In this document: piece after piece, positions 19,918-28,409 of the stretch
How the letters are laid out: the number at the start of each line of letters is the position of its first letter
Position numbering within the stretch: position 1 is the first letter of the stretch
Assembly (NCBI GenBank): GCA_903935175.1
Contig: CAIZQQ010000044.1
Coordinates: 1 to 59,147 of the forward strand
Source of the DNA: an uncultured Micrococcales bacterium
Lineage (GTDB): Bacteria > Actinomycetota > Actinomycetes > Actinomycetales > Microbacteriaceae
Direction of reading: 5' to 3'
DNA: 59,147 nt
The notes under the pieces: generated by a model
What the model saw: only the letters and a program-made list of their open reading frames with translations
What the model was told of the DNA's origin: nothing
Database searches by the model: none
Program-made: the position numbers and the translations under genes

Positions 19918-20523
19918 CTACTCCCCCAGCTTTTTGTGCTTTCGAGCAAACTCCTCAACCACAGTTGCTTCTAGCAGCCCTTTAGTGCAGAAAAACTGAA
20001 GAACGCTGAGCCAAGTCGGGAATTCACCATCACGCAGCTCTAAAGGGTCGGCTTCACCAAAATGAATGTGCTTACCCTTGAAATCTCGTGCGCCATTCGC
20101 CAGACGATCGTCGATCAAATAAGCCCCAGCATTGCGGTGTTTGTTGTGCGAGAGAATTAGGCGCTTGTAAAGGTGGTTCTCACGCTCGGGATGTTTTTCG
20201 TCTCTGATGCCTGTGTCAAATTTGTCATGAACCCACTTGAGCTTGTCAGACCAGGCGCTCGGGTTGTTCCAAGGTGCGGTGGAGAGCAGGTAAACGTCAA
20301 GTTTCGTTGACTGCGTGAGCGCGATTACTGCGTCAATCGAATCTGGGTATGGATCCATGAGAGAAAAGATCCCTGGCGCATCATCGATCCCTTTACGCTT
20401 GCCGTCAATTTCTGGAAATTGCGCCAGCAGTTCGGAAGGGAGTTTTTCAATCCCTGTAACAAAGTCAACAACCACGTTGTCCATGTCGATGTAAACGATT
20501 TCCTTTTCACGATTCTCAATCAT
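19918..20523 (-). CDS. 5' nucleotidase, NT5C/deoxyribonucleotidase family (HAD)
   Basis: IVYIDMDNVVVDF HAD motif I, LLSTAPWNNPSAWSDKLKWV, LIDDRLANG. Confidence 0.85.
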   Translation of the reverse strand: MIENREKEIVYIDMDNVVVDFVTGIEKLPSELLAQFPEIDGKRKGIDDAPGIFSLMDPYPDSIDAVIALTQSTKLDVYLLSTAPWNNPSAWSDKLKWVHDKFDTGIRDEKHPERENHLYKRLILSHNKHRNAGAYLIDDRLANGARDFKGKHIHFGEADPLELRDGEFPTWLSVLQFFCTKGLLEATVVEEFARKHKKLGE

Positions 20524-21248
20524 TTAGTCTCCTCACTTTTGGTCTCGTTTTTTACAACTTCCTGATGGATTTTCTCCACACTTCGCATCCCCTCGATAGC
20601 CCACGCTTGAGCTTCGTTTTTGTCGAGGAATCTCCGGCTGTCTCCAGATATTCGAGTGTTTGGGTCGTCGCCGGGCAGCCAATAGGCGGCCCAATAGGCC
20701 GGGCCTGCGACAAAACTAACTCGGCCGTAAGCGTGGCCGGTTGGATTTTCCTGATGTTGATAGGTGCGCCTCGACCCGTCATCTAAGAAATAGAAGCCCT
20801 CGGGCAGTTTCTCAGGCGCTACGAAAACTTGAAAGTCTGTGCTTGCAATTTCCTTGTCCCGGCGAATCTTGCGCCGTTTAGCTTCCATGCGCTTATCGAC
20901 TTTAGCGACCACCGTAATACAGCCAGGAATTAACTTCGATGCAGTTTCAGGCGTGAGGTCTTCTGTTTCCAAAACCTCATCGTCCAACCACCAATAATCC
21001 TCACGCCAAAAGGTTGGGCCGTGCAGTGAGGGAACCCAATAGAGGAAATCCTTGCTCCAGTGAAGCCAGCGTGCGGTCTCGGCGTGGCGCAACCAAAGTC
21101 CGCGATCGCGTTCGTACTCGCAAATGCGAACGTGCACGAATCTGCAGGCATCATCGAGGCTTAGAGTCTCGAATTCGAGAGCAGGTGAGTTCGTGTTGTT
21201 GGGCGAGCCATCAGACTTAGCCATTTGAATCACTCTCCTTCTGAACAA
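20520..21248 (-). CDS. uncharacterised protein
   Basis: 242 aa, overlaps both neighbours (ATGA-type junctions); Trp/Tyr-rich, no recognised family. Internal start at MAKSDG possible. Confidence 0.65.
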   Translation of the reverse strand: MFRRRVIQMAKSDGSPNNTNSPALEFETLSLDDACRFVHVRICEYERDRGLWLRHAETARWLHWSKDFLYWVPSLHGPTFWREDYWWLDDEVLETEDLTPETASKLIPGCITVVAKVDKRMEAKRRKIRRDKEIASTDFQVFVAPEKLPEGFYFLDDGSRRTYQHQENPTGHAYGRVSFVAGPAYWAAYWLPGDDPNTRISGDSRRFLDKNEAQAWAIEGMRSVEKIHQEVVKNETKSEETK

Positions 21249-22050
21249 TCGGAAACGCTTGAGGGAAATCTTGCTTCGCTACCCCTAGCGAGATGATGTC
21301 AAAATCGAACTCCCCTTTGATCATTAGCTCGCCCATTCGATAAGTGGGTTCCCAAAGCAAAGTTGACTTATTGAACCACCACTGCGACCAGGCGCCATCC
21401 ATGCAAAATAGTGCCAGATACTTACCAGGGCCATCACCTCGAGCTCCAAATCGAAGCAGCCTCTCGTCGGTGATGGTACCTTGCTCGGCAGGTTCGTTGG
21501 TGCGGAAATCGAAAAAGATGCGCTCGTCTTTCGATAAGTCGAAGACTTCGAAGGCTTGGATGTACCTGCTGGCATTGCGCTTACCCCCGGCATCCTCTAC
21601 CCAAAGCACACGTTGCTTATTCGAGTTGTCGGTGATGTCGGCGATCTTGACCATGCGAGCCAGTGGGTCTGCCTTGATTCGGGCGTAATAGATGTCGTTG
21701 GTCACATCGTCTTTGCGGGTAAGCAGTTCTGCGATCTCGGCTGCGCGCTCGCTGACGCCCCAGCTAACCAGATCGGCCTGGGTCACTTTCGGCCAAGCTT
21801 CATCGCCGGAATCTTCGATAACGTCGTGTAGCCAAGAGGCGGCAACCGCATCGGCCTGTTCTTGTGAGGGAAGGTGATCGAAACCGGGCAACTGCTGCAC
21901 GTTCTCGGCCACACGACGAGGGTGGTCGATGTAAGCACGCCCAGCTTTATCAACTTGGATGCGGTGCACGAGCTCAGCGATTCGCCGAGGTCTATCGACT
22001 ACCGGTTGTAGGAGCAGCTTCTCGATTTCTAACTTCTGATCGATCTTCAT
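21217..22050 (-). CDS. HD-domain hydrolase, RelA/SpoT-like metal-dependent phosphohydrolase
   Basis: DHPRRVAENV..AVAASWLHDVIEDSGDEAW..KIADITDN, the HD-hydrolase signature as in SpoT-type enzymes. Confidence 0.8.
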   Translation of the reverse strand: MKIDQKLEIEKLLLQPVVDRPRRIAELVHRIQVDKAGRAYIDHPRRVAENVQQLPGFDHLPSQEQADAVAASWLHDVIEDSGDEAWPKVTQADLVSWGVSERAAEIAELLTRKDDVTNDIYYARIKADPLARMVKIADITDNSNKQRVLWVEDAGGKRNASRYIQAFEVFDLSKDERIFFDFRTNEPAEQGTITDERLLRFGARGDGPGKYLALFCMDGAWSQWWFNKSTLLWEPTYRMGELMIKGEFDFDIISLGVAKQDFPQAFPIVQKESDSNG

Positions 22051-22102
22051 GCCATCTCCTTACATTTTTAGGTTAGGTGTTACCACCGACATTTATGTGC
22101 CT

Positions 22103-22687
22103 CTATATAGAAGCCTCTGACGACTGTCTTGGCTCACACATGTCTTCGTGCCGACCGGGCAGCGCAAAGATTTCTCGGTCAGGGTTTCCCTCTGAATACT
22201 TGAGACGAGATAACTTCTTCAAACCTTCGACGTAATCGGCCTTGGCCTTAGTCGAGAACCCCCAGAAATCATCCTCGACCATGTCGAAAACGCCCACGAG
22301 CGTCACAAGCAGAAACTCGGCGATGTCGACCGGGTCGTCGGTCGGCTCATAGAAGCGCACGAAGTTGGGGTTCGAACCGCCACCACTCTCGCGGTATTCG
22401 GCCTCGGTAACCTCCGGGCGCGTCCAGCCATAAAACTCGAGCTCGACATACTCGGCCTCACTCAGCTTGGGTTCGAGTTGCAGATTGCCCGAAAGCTCCA
22501 TCTGAACCCTGCCACCATCGACCTTGATTGCCTGAAAATATGGCGAGGTGTAGGGGCTCAGTGAGAAACGGCGGATGTACGTTTGAACGCTAAACATGTT
22601 CCCCCGTCTCACATCTTCGAGCAAGCGAATGAGAACGTGACCGATCGGCTCCCACTGCGGGCCAAGTAGTGGATTAGTCGCAATCAC
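22103..22687 (-). CDS. TY-Chap-like protein (paralogue of 19342-19917)
   Basis: MELSGNLQLEPKLSEAEYVELEFYGWTRPEVTEAEY and downstream similarity to the second paralogue. Confidence 0.65.
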   Translation of the reverse strand: MIATNPLLGPQWEPIGHVLIRLLEDVRRGNMFSVQTYIRRFSLSPYTSPYFQAIKVDGGRVQMELSGNLQLEPKLSEAEYVELEFYGWTRPEVTEAEYRESGGGSNPNFVRFYEPTDDPVDIAEFLLVTLVGVFDMVEDDFWGFSTKAKADYVEGLKKLSRLKYSEGNPDREIFALPGRHEDMCEPRQSSEASI

Positions 22688-23604
22688 TAGCTACGAAGCA
22701 CCTGATCAGCAACCACGACGAGAGTCTTCTCGCGATGGGCTTGCACAGAGCTTCTGTACCACGCAACAACAACCAGCTCGAGCAACTCGTCTAGGTCGAA
22801 CTGGTGCAGCCAACGTTCTAGCGCAAACGAATCGCCATCGCCGTGTTGTAGAAATGGGTCTGGAAACTTTTGCCAAAGCTTGTCGCAATTCTTCAGTGCA
22901 CGCTTGCGTCTGGCCGACAGCTCACTAAGTGTGAGACCTTCGGTGTCGTATAGGTGCAACGGGCCACCGTTCCAGAGCTCACCTTGGCGCAAAAGTCGTT
23001 GCAACTCTGCTTCGACCGCCAGGTGCTGCGCTTGCGGGATATTAAAACCGACGTTCCCGTTCTCTCGAGCGAGAAATGCCAGAATCAGGTCGTCGGCTTC
23101 GGCCTTACCCGGTTCGAGGTAGGCGTTGCGAATTGAGCTATCTAGGCTCTCTAAGCTTGCTCGCTGCTCAAAAGGTCGCGAGAAGATTCTTGGTCTGATA
23201 ACCGTGCGCTTTGGCTTGTAGCCATAGCGCTGGCAAAGGTCGGTGTATGGCGCAACCTCTCGCTCAAGAGCCGGAATCAGCTTCTCGTCAACCGGCCCAG
23301 AGATTGGGTAAGGCAACATGGGCAGAAGCTCCTCACCATCCCTGATGTAGAACTCACCCTTGTCGCCGCAAGGGCGAACCATCGCGTACTTATAGTCGAG
23401 TGAAACCAACAGGTGACAATTTTTAAGGTCTCCTCTGAGCCACTCGTCGAAATTGCGCATCGAATCGGCATCGACGTAACACTCGCCCAGGTAAACCAGG
23501 GGGTAGTACTCACGCAAGGAGCACTCGATAACAAAGAACGAGTCTTTGCGGGATCGACCTCGAACCTCGTGCCGAACTCCGATTGCTATTGATTTACATT
23601 CCAA
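22687..23604 (-). CDS. uncharacterised protein
   Basis: 305 aa, overlaps the downstream gene; KAEADDLILAFLAREN is weakly reminiscent of a PIN/FEN-type acidic motif; not assigned. Confidence 0.6.
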   Translation of the reverse strand: MECKSIAIGVRHEVRGRSRKDSFFVIECSLREYYPLVYLGECYVDADSMRNFDEWLRGDLKNCHLLVSLDYKYAMVRPCGDKGEFYIRDGEELLPMLPYPISGPVDEKLIPALEREVAPYTDLCQRYGYKPKRTVIRPRIFSRPFEQRASLESLDSSIRNAYLEPGKAEADDLILAFLARENGNVGFNIPQAQHLAVEAELQRLLRQGELWNGGPLHLYDTEGLTLSELSARRKRALKNCDKLWQKFPDPFLQHGDGDSFALERWLHQFDLDELLELVVVAWYRSSVQAHREKTLVVVADQVLRS

Positions 23605-23631
23605 TGCTGTTTCCTTCCGTTCGTTCCATTA

Positions 23632-24198
23632 TTAGGCGGCGTTGTTGAGAACGCCAGCCCTCCAAAAGTCGACATCAGCCGTCTCAAGTAGCCAACGCTC
23701 GAAAATCGAGTTGGAAAGTGCATGAGAGCAGCGATTTGCGCGAATCAGGTCGATCGCTTCTTCGGGTGAATAACCATCGCGAATCAGAACCAACGCGGTG
23801 ACCAGACCTGAACGGTTCCAGCCGGCTTGGCAACGGATGAGCACACGCTTGCCTTCCTTCCAGTCGCGGTGGGCCTCACGCACCAAAAAGGCGAGGTCGC
23901 GCTCTGGTGAAAAGTCGGTCATGTCGCCGTCATCGAAACCAAAACGCACTTCTTTAACCCGCCACGACACTCCGTTGGCTCGCGCGTAAAGCGTATAAAC
24001 CGAATCGAAGTTCGTGCGAGTGATGCGGCAAGCTCCAGCTTCGGCGATTGCCTTGCGCTCGAAGTATCCGAGAGAAGCTCCCGAGCGCGAATCGGCCAAC
24101 GGGTGGTAGCCGACCACGTCGGTGTCATCTGTGCCGCCCTGCCAAAGACCTGCAACAATCTCTGACCAAAGCGGATCTATTCTGTAGCCGTTGCACAT
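23632..24198 (-). CDS. dual-specificity/rhodanese-associated phosphatase-like protein
   Basis: VLIRCQAGWNRSGLVTALVLIRDGYSPEEAIDLIR, a Cx5R(S/T) Cys-phosphatase loop. Confidence 0.82.
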   Translation of the reverse strand: MCNGYRIDPLWSEIVAGLWQGGTDDTDVVGYHPLADSRSGASLGYFERKAIAEAGACRITRTNFDSVYTLYARANGVSWRVKEVRFGFDDGDMTDFSPERDLAFLVREAHRDWKEGKRVLIRCQAGWNRSGLVTALVLIRDGYSPEEAIDLIRANRCSHALSNSIFERWLLETADVDFWRAGVLNNAA

Positions 24199-24199
24199 G

Positions 24200-25171
24200 T
24201 TAGTTTCTCCTATCTGTAGTGCAAACCGTGTTGTAAATCTCCTCCACCACGAGAGCCCAGGTTTCTGGGGTCTCCTTCAGTGGTTGATAGCCACCCGCGC
24301 CGCCAATAATCACACGGCCCTGCGCATAAGCGTTTGCCTTTTGTGCGATCATCTGCGCGGCGTAACGGTAACCCTTCCCGGTGTAGTTGGCGAGCTGGCC
24401 TAGATTGCCCGAGCCAGTGTGACCATCAGCACCTGCAGCAAGCAAGATGACATCCGGTTGATATTTGTCGATGATGTCTGCGGCAGCGTCGATGCACGCC
24501 ATGAAAACTTCATCATTCGCACCGTGTTCAACATTGAAGTTGTATTGATGCTTCTCTGGGTTGTGCAGTTCACCAGCGACGCCGGTCTGCATCGTCGAAT
24601 CCGCCGGATAGCCCGAAGCTAGGTGAATCGAAATGCAAGGAATACCCGAAGCCTCGAGCAGGTGCATCACGCCGTCGCCAGCGTGAATGTCCCAGTCGAT
24701 GTAGAGCACCTTCAGGCCCTGCGCTTGCAAGAGCAAGGCTGCGGCAGCCATGTCGTTGAAAACACAGAAACCAGAACCGGATGCGCGACGCGCATGGTGT
24801 TTTGCCCCTTGCGGGTTGAAAACAACAAGAGCTTCGCCCGTGAGTAACGCCTCAACGGCACGCATTGTGCCACCAAACATGGCGCAACCGGCAGCTGCCA
24901 CCGACGGCTTGTTTTCGTACCATTCGCCATTGGTGCCGGCTAGCGTTCTCGAAACGTAATTGCCATCGTGAACGAGTAGCATCGCACGCTTGTCAGTTTC
25001 TACCTTGTCGGCAGGTTGAGGGTGAATGACCCGGACGCGCTCGCCAAGGCGCTTCTTTAGAAGCGCGGTCGCCAATTGGGCGCGCACCGGATTGGTTGGG
25101 TGAGAGCCATCGCCCTTTCCCAAAAGCCAATCCAGATATAGGTCATCGTAGGTGACTAGAAGTTGTTTCAT
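24200..25171 (-). CDS. HDAC/AcuC/acetylpolyamine amidohydrolase-family deacetylase
   Basis: NPQGAKHHARRASGSGFCVFNDMAAAA, LYIDWDIHAGDGVMHL, LAAGADGHTGSGNLGQL metal-site motifs. Confidence 0.9.
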   Translation of the reverse strand: MKQLLVTYDDLYLDWLLGKGDGSHPTNPVRAQLATALLKKRLGERVRVIHPQPADKVETDKRAMLLVHDGNYVSRTLAGTNGEWYENKPSVAAAGCAMFGGTMRAVEALLTGEALVVFNPQGAKHHARRASGSGFCVFNDMAAAALLLQAQGLKVLYIDWDIHAGDGVMHLLEASGIPCISIHLASGYPADSTMQTGVAGELHNPEKHQYNFNVEHGANDEVFMACIDAAADIIDKYQPDVILLAAGADGHTGSGNLGQLANYTGKGYRYAAQMIAQKANAYAQGRVIIGGAGGYQPLKETPETWALVVEEIYNTVCTTDRRN

Positions 25172-25177
25172 GTTGGT

Positions 25178-25606
25178 TTACTCTTTCTCCGATTTCTCGG
25201 TCGTTGCTAGGGTTTCGGAAGTAATCGCTTCGGTTTGTCGAATGCGATCGTCGAGCTCTGCGTCGGTGAGCGGTTCACGCGCACCTTCGTCTTCGACGGC
25301 GAGCATCGCTGCCCAGACGCCGTGCAGAGCATCCGTGAATTCATAGCCGCGGGTTTTGCCAACTCGCGACTTGAAGTTTGAATACTTGAGCTCGCCTCCG
25401 CGGTCGAGGAACCATTCGAGGAAAGGCCCGTCGGTCACGAAAACTCGGTAGGGGTAATCGCCCTCTGGCGATCGTTTGATCTCGACGCCCGCCTTTGCAG
25501 CGAGCAACTCGAGTGAATGGCGATCGCGAGCACGCACGGTTAGCACTCCAGGGTGCTCTGGCTTGCGAACGATCGAGATGAATCCGGTATCAGTAAAAAT
25601 CCACAT
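25178..25606 (-). CDS. small conserved-looking hypothetical protein
   Basis: Start reassigned to MWIFTDTGFISIV at 25606, preceded by AAAGGA at suitable spacing; listed upstream start (25645) less likely. Confidence 0.65.
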   Translation of the reverse strand: MWIFTDTGFISIVRKPEHPGVLTVRARDRHSLELLAAKAGVEIKRSPEGDYPYRVFVTDGPFLEWFLDRGGELKYSNFKSRVGKTRGYEFTDALHGVWAAMLAVEDEGAREPLTDAELDDRIRQTEAITSETLATTEKSEKE

Positions 25607-25761
25607 AGGGCAGGTGTCCTTTCTAGACGTAAGTTTTTGTGGCAATGCGAGTTTTCGTGAGGGTGCAGCAAAGCAGGCTTGAGGTTGCGGCGGCAGGTTT
25701 AGTTCTGCTGAGGCAGGTTTAGGCCAGGGCTAAGTGCTTAGGCAATGACGGGCAAGGTGTC

Positions 25762-25804
25762 TCGGCGGCCGCCGGCGAAAGGGGTGAAAAACGGCGGCCG
25801 CCGA
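25762..25804. repeat. 12-bp perfect inverted repeat in an intercistronic gap
   Basis: TCGGCGGCCGCC-19 nt-GGCGGCCGCCGA between the vWA gene and the 25178-25606 gene. Confidence 0.8.
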
Positions 25805-25816
25805 ACCTTGTCTGCG

Positions 25817-27160
25817 CTAGATCTCTTCGTTGTCGCCGGTCTTGGGGCGACGCTCTCTGAAGTTCGTCTTGTCGCGCATCACGCGGTTGCTGGTTTCGCG
25901 CATGCGCTTCGACTTCACGCCGTCATCCATCATGGCGAACGAGGACATCTCGCTGGTGTGACGGAAGAGACGAGCCTGCTGGCGGGCAGACAGGTTCGCG
26001 TTGCGAGCCCATTGTTCGAGCGCAACTCCGGCTTCGGTCAACATGGCGTCGGCCTCGGCAAAAGCGCCTCGGTCGTAGAGGTCTTGAGCCGCGCGACGCA
26101 CGTCTTCGAGACGCAGCGCCTTTAGCTCGGCCACGATGTCTTCATCGCGAGCCGGCTCGACCCAGTTGTCCTTGTCGACCAGTTCGAGCGTGATGCGCTT
26201 TTCACCGGTGACCAAGTCGCCTGAGACGAGGTCGGTGTACTGCCAGCGAACGATGATTCCCTCGACTTCGCGAAGCTCGATCTCTGGGTCGCGCAGCGCA
26301 AGCGTCGCGTCGAACACCCAGTTCTTCTCTTCGGCGGTCGAAAGGTCGCCCAGTTCGGCAACGGCGAGCGGAGCATCCCAGTTGAATCGACGAACCCAGC
26401 CACCCTTGCGAACACGAGAACCAGGGCCGGCGACCTCGCGGGCGAGCTCGATTTCTACGCGCAGACCCGAAACGGTCTTCTGCAGCATGTCTTCGATCTC
26501 GGCGTTGAGTGCGTCAACGGCCTCGTCGATGCGAATGGCAGCAACGTGGTTTCCGGCACCGGCACCAGCGACCGCATCGAGGATGCGCTCGTCGTAACCC
26601 TCACCGATTCCGATGGTGGTTGTGGTGATGAAGTGCTCGGTTGCGGCAGCCGCTAGCTGGCCAAGCGACTCTGGGTCTTGGTTACCCGAGTTTGCCTGAC
26701 CGTCTGACAGCAGAATGACCGCGGCCTCGATGCCTTCGGGTGCCGAAGCAGCCTCGGCTAGGCCGAAACGGTAACCGGCCTCGAGGTTGGTCGAGCCACC
26801 CGGCTGCAAGTTCGACACCAGGCGGCGAAGCGCTGCCATGTCGGTGTCGCCGATGCGAACCAGCGGCTGGTCGGTGATGGCAACGTCGTCAAACGTCACC
26901 ACCGAGATGTAGTCGGCTGGGTTTAGGCGGCCGAGAATGTCAAGAATGGTGCCCTTGACGAGCTCGAGTCGCCCGCCGCCCATCGAACCCGAACGGTCGA
27001 CGACGAAAACGATCGCCTTGTCTTTGCGAACGATTTCTTCGGTGCGAGCTGGCGCGGTCGGGGCGGTTGCCTCGACCATGATGCCGATCGAGGTCGGCTC
27101 TGCGCCCTCACGGCCCTTAACTAAGTTGTGTTCAAATTTGATTTCAATCACGTCTATCAC
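25817..27160 (-). CDS. vWA-domain protein
   Basis: VFVVDRSGSMGGGRLELVKG MIDAS motif, LLSDGQANSG. Confidence 0.9.
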   Translation of the reverse strand: MIDVIEIKFEHNLVKGREGAEPTSIGIMVEATAPTAPARTEEIVRKDKAIVFVVDRSGSMGGGRLELVKGTILDILGRLNPADYISVVTFDDVAITDQPLVRIGDTDMAALRRLVSNLQPGGSTNLEAGYRFGLAEAASAPEGIEAAVILLSDGQANSGNQDPESLGQLAAAATEHFITTTTIGIGEGYDERILDAVAGAGAGNHVAAIRIDEAVDALNAEIEDMLQKTVSGLRVEIELAREVAGPGSRVRKGGWVRRFNWDAPLAVAELGDLSTAEEKNWVFDATLALRDPEIELREVEGIIVRWQYTDLVSGDLVTGEKRITLELVDKDNWVEPARDEDIVAELKALRLEDVRRAAQDLYDRGAFAEADAMLTEAGVALEQWARNANLSARQQARLFRHTSEMSSFAMMDDGVKSKRMRETSNRVMRDKTNFRERRPKTGDNEEI

Positions 27161-27273
27161 GTCCTTTCGAAGACTCTTATTTGGTGCTGCTTTGAAATCT
27201 GGGTGGATGCTGACGCGAACCTTGCGGTGCGCATCCGTGTTGGCTAACTGGGTTTGCCTCGTCGGCCCCGGCG

Positions 27274-28299
27274 TTATGCGGCCAACACCAACTCGTGAGC
27301 GGCGTTGAGCGCCGACATGTGCAGCAGGGATCCGTCGCGCAGCACACCTTCGGCGGCTACGAAGCGGTCTGGCTTGTTGCGCAGGCAGCCGTCTGACTGA
27401 ACCTGGTCTAGACCGAGACGCTCGATGCGCTCGACAAAATCGCGAGCCAGCTGCGAACGGCAGACCTTGTAGGCCTTGGTTAGCGACTCTGGCAGGTAAG
27501 CATCGAGGATGCTCTCCAACCGCTCGGCGAGAGTGTCGGGGTGATCGAACACTTCGATGGCTAGCGGCGAACCGGCGATTGCCACGAGCACACCGCGCTG
27601 ACCGTAGATCGGTTCAGGCTTTTCGAGCTTGAGCGCTGCGATTTCGGCCTCGATCTCGACGCGCATTTCGACTAGCGACTCGGTTGGGCGCACCTTGTTG
27701 TTGCGCATGCCGAATTCGCGAACCTTGTTCCAAACTTCGCCCTGATCGGCCATGGCCTGGTGAACGGTGCCGTTCGATGCCTTCTGCATTCCGCGAATAG
27801 CTGAGCGAACTCCGGCTGGTGCACGGCGACCGCCGAGCTTTTGAGTGGCCACGCCACCCCAGCGACCTGCTTCGACGCAGACGACTGGCAGTGCGGTGGT
27901 AACTCCGGCCCCGACTAGCACGGTGCGGGTAAGTGCTCGGTGCTGCCATCCGCCTTCAAGAAGTGTGCCTTCAAGAAGCAGAACCGGCTGGCCGAGTTCG
28001 TTTTTGACGTTTAGTGTGCCAACCGACGGAACATCGCCCTCGACAACGGCAACCTTGCCGCCGGTCTCGGTGACATAGTCGCGGGTTTTGACAGGGGCAT
28101 CTGTGAAGATTGGAAACCAGGTGAGGTTGCCGTAGCGCTGACCGCGACCTAGGTGCATGGTTGGCAGTTGCTTCATGACCTTGGTTGAAGCTGGCTTGGC
28201 GGTGCGCACGGCACGGCCGGTCTTGGCGTCGGCAATGACATCGGCGATTGGCTTCTGGCCTCGCAGGCTGTCTGCCCAGTTGTTGAACTCTTGGTTCAT
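27274..28299 (-). CDS. ARPP-1-like protein (ARG and rhodanese-phosphatase associated)
   Basis: Start reassigned to MNQEFNNWADSL at 28299 (AAGGA RBS). ..PVLLLEGTLLEGGWQHRALTRTVLVG..LPVVCVEAGRW resembles the ARPP-1 family. Confidence 0.7.
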   Translation of the reverse strand: MNQEFNNWADSLRGQKPIADVIADAKTGRAVRTAKPASTKVMKQLPTMHLGRGQRYGNLTWFPIFTDAPVKTRDYVTETGGKVAVVEGDVPSVGTLNVKNELGQPVLLLEGTLLEGGWQHRALTRTVLVGAGVTTALPVVCVEAGRWGGVATQKLGGRRAPAGVRSAIRGMQKASNGTVHQAMADQGEVWNKVREFGMRNNKVRPTESLVEMRVEIEAEIAALKLEKPEPIYGQRGVLVAIAGSPLAIEVFDHPDTLAERLESILDAYLPESLTKAYKVCRSQLARDFVERIERLGLDQVQSDGCLRNKPDRFVAAEGVLRDGSLLHMSALNAAHELVLAA

Positions 28300-28337
28300 A
28301 CGATCACATCCTTCGGTTGGAGAAGTACCATAACACA

Positions 28338-28361
28338 AATAGTTTTTATGAGCAAACTATT
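28338..28361. promoter_or_regulatory. perfect inverted repeat in the ARPP-1/NrtR-like divergent promoter; candidate NrtR-like operator
   Basis: AATAGTTT-ttatgagc-AAACTATT. Confidence 0.65.
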
Positions 28362-28409
28362 CCCGACAAATGGCGTGTCGCTGTGTTTCTGGTGTTTCTA
28401 ATGTAGATT

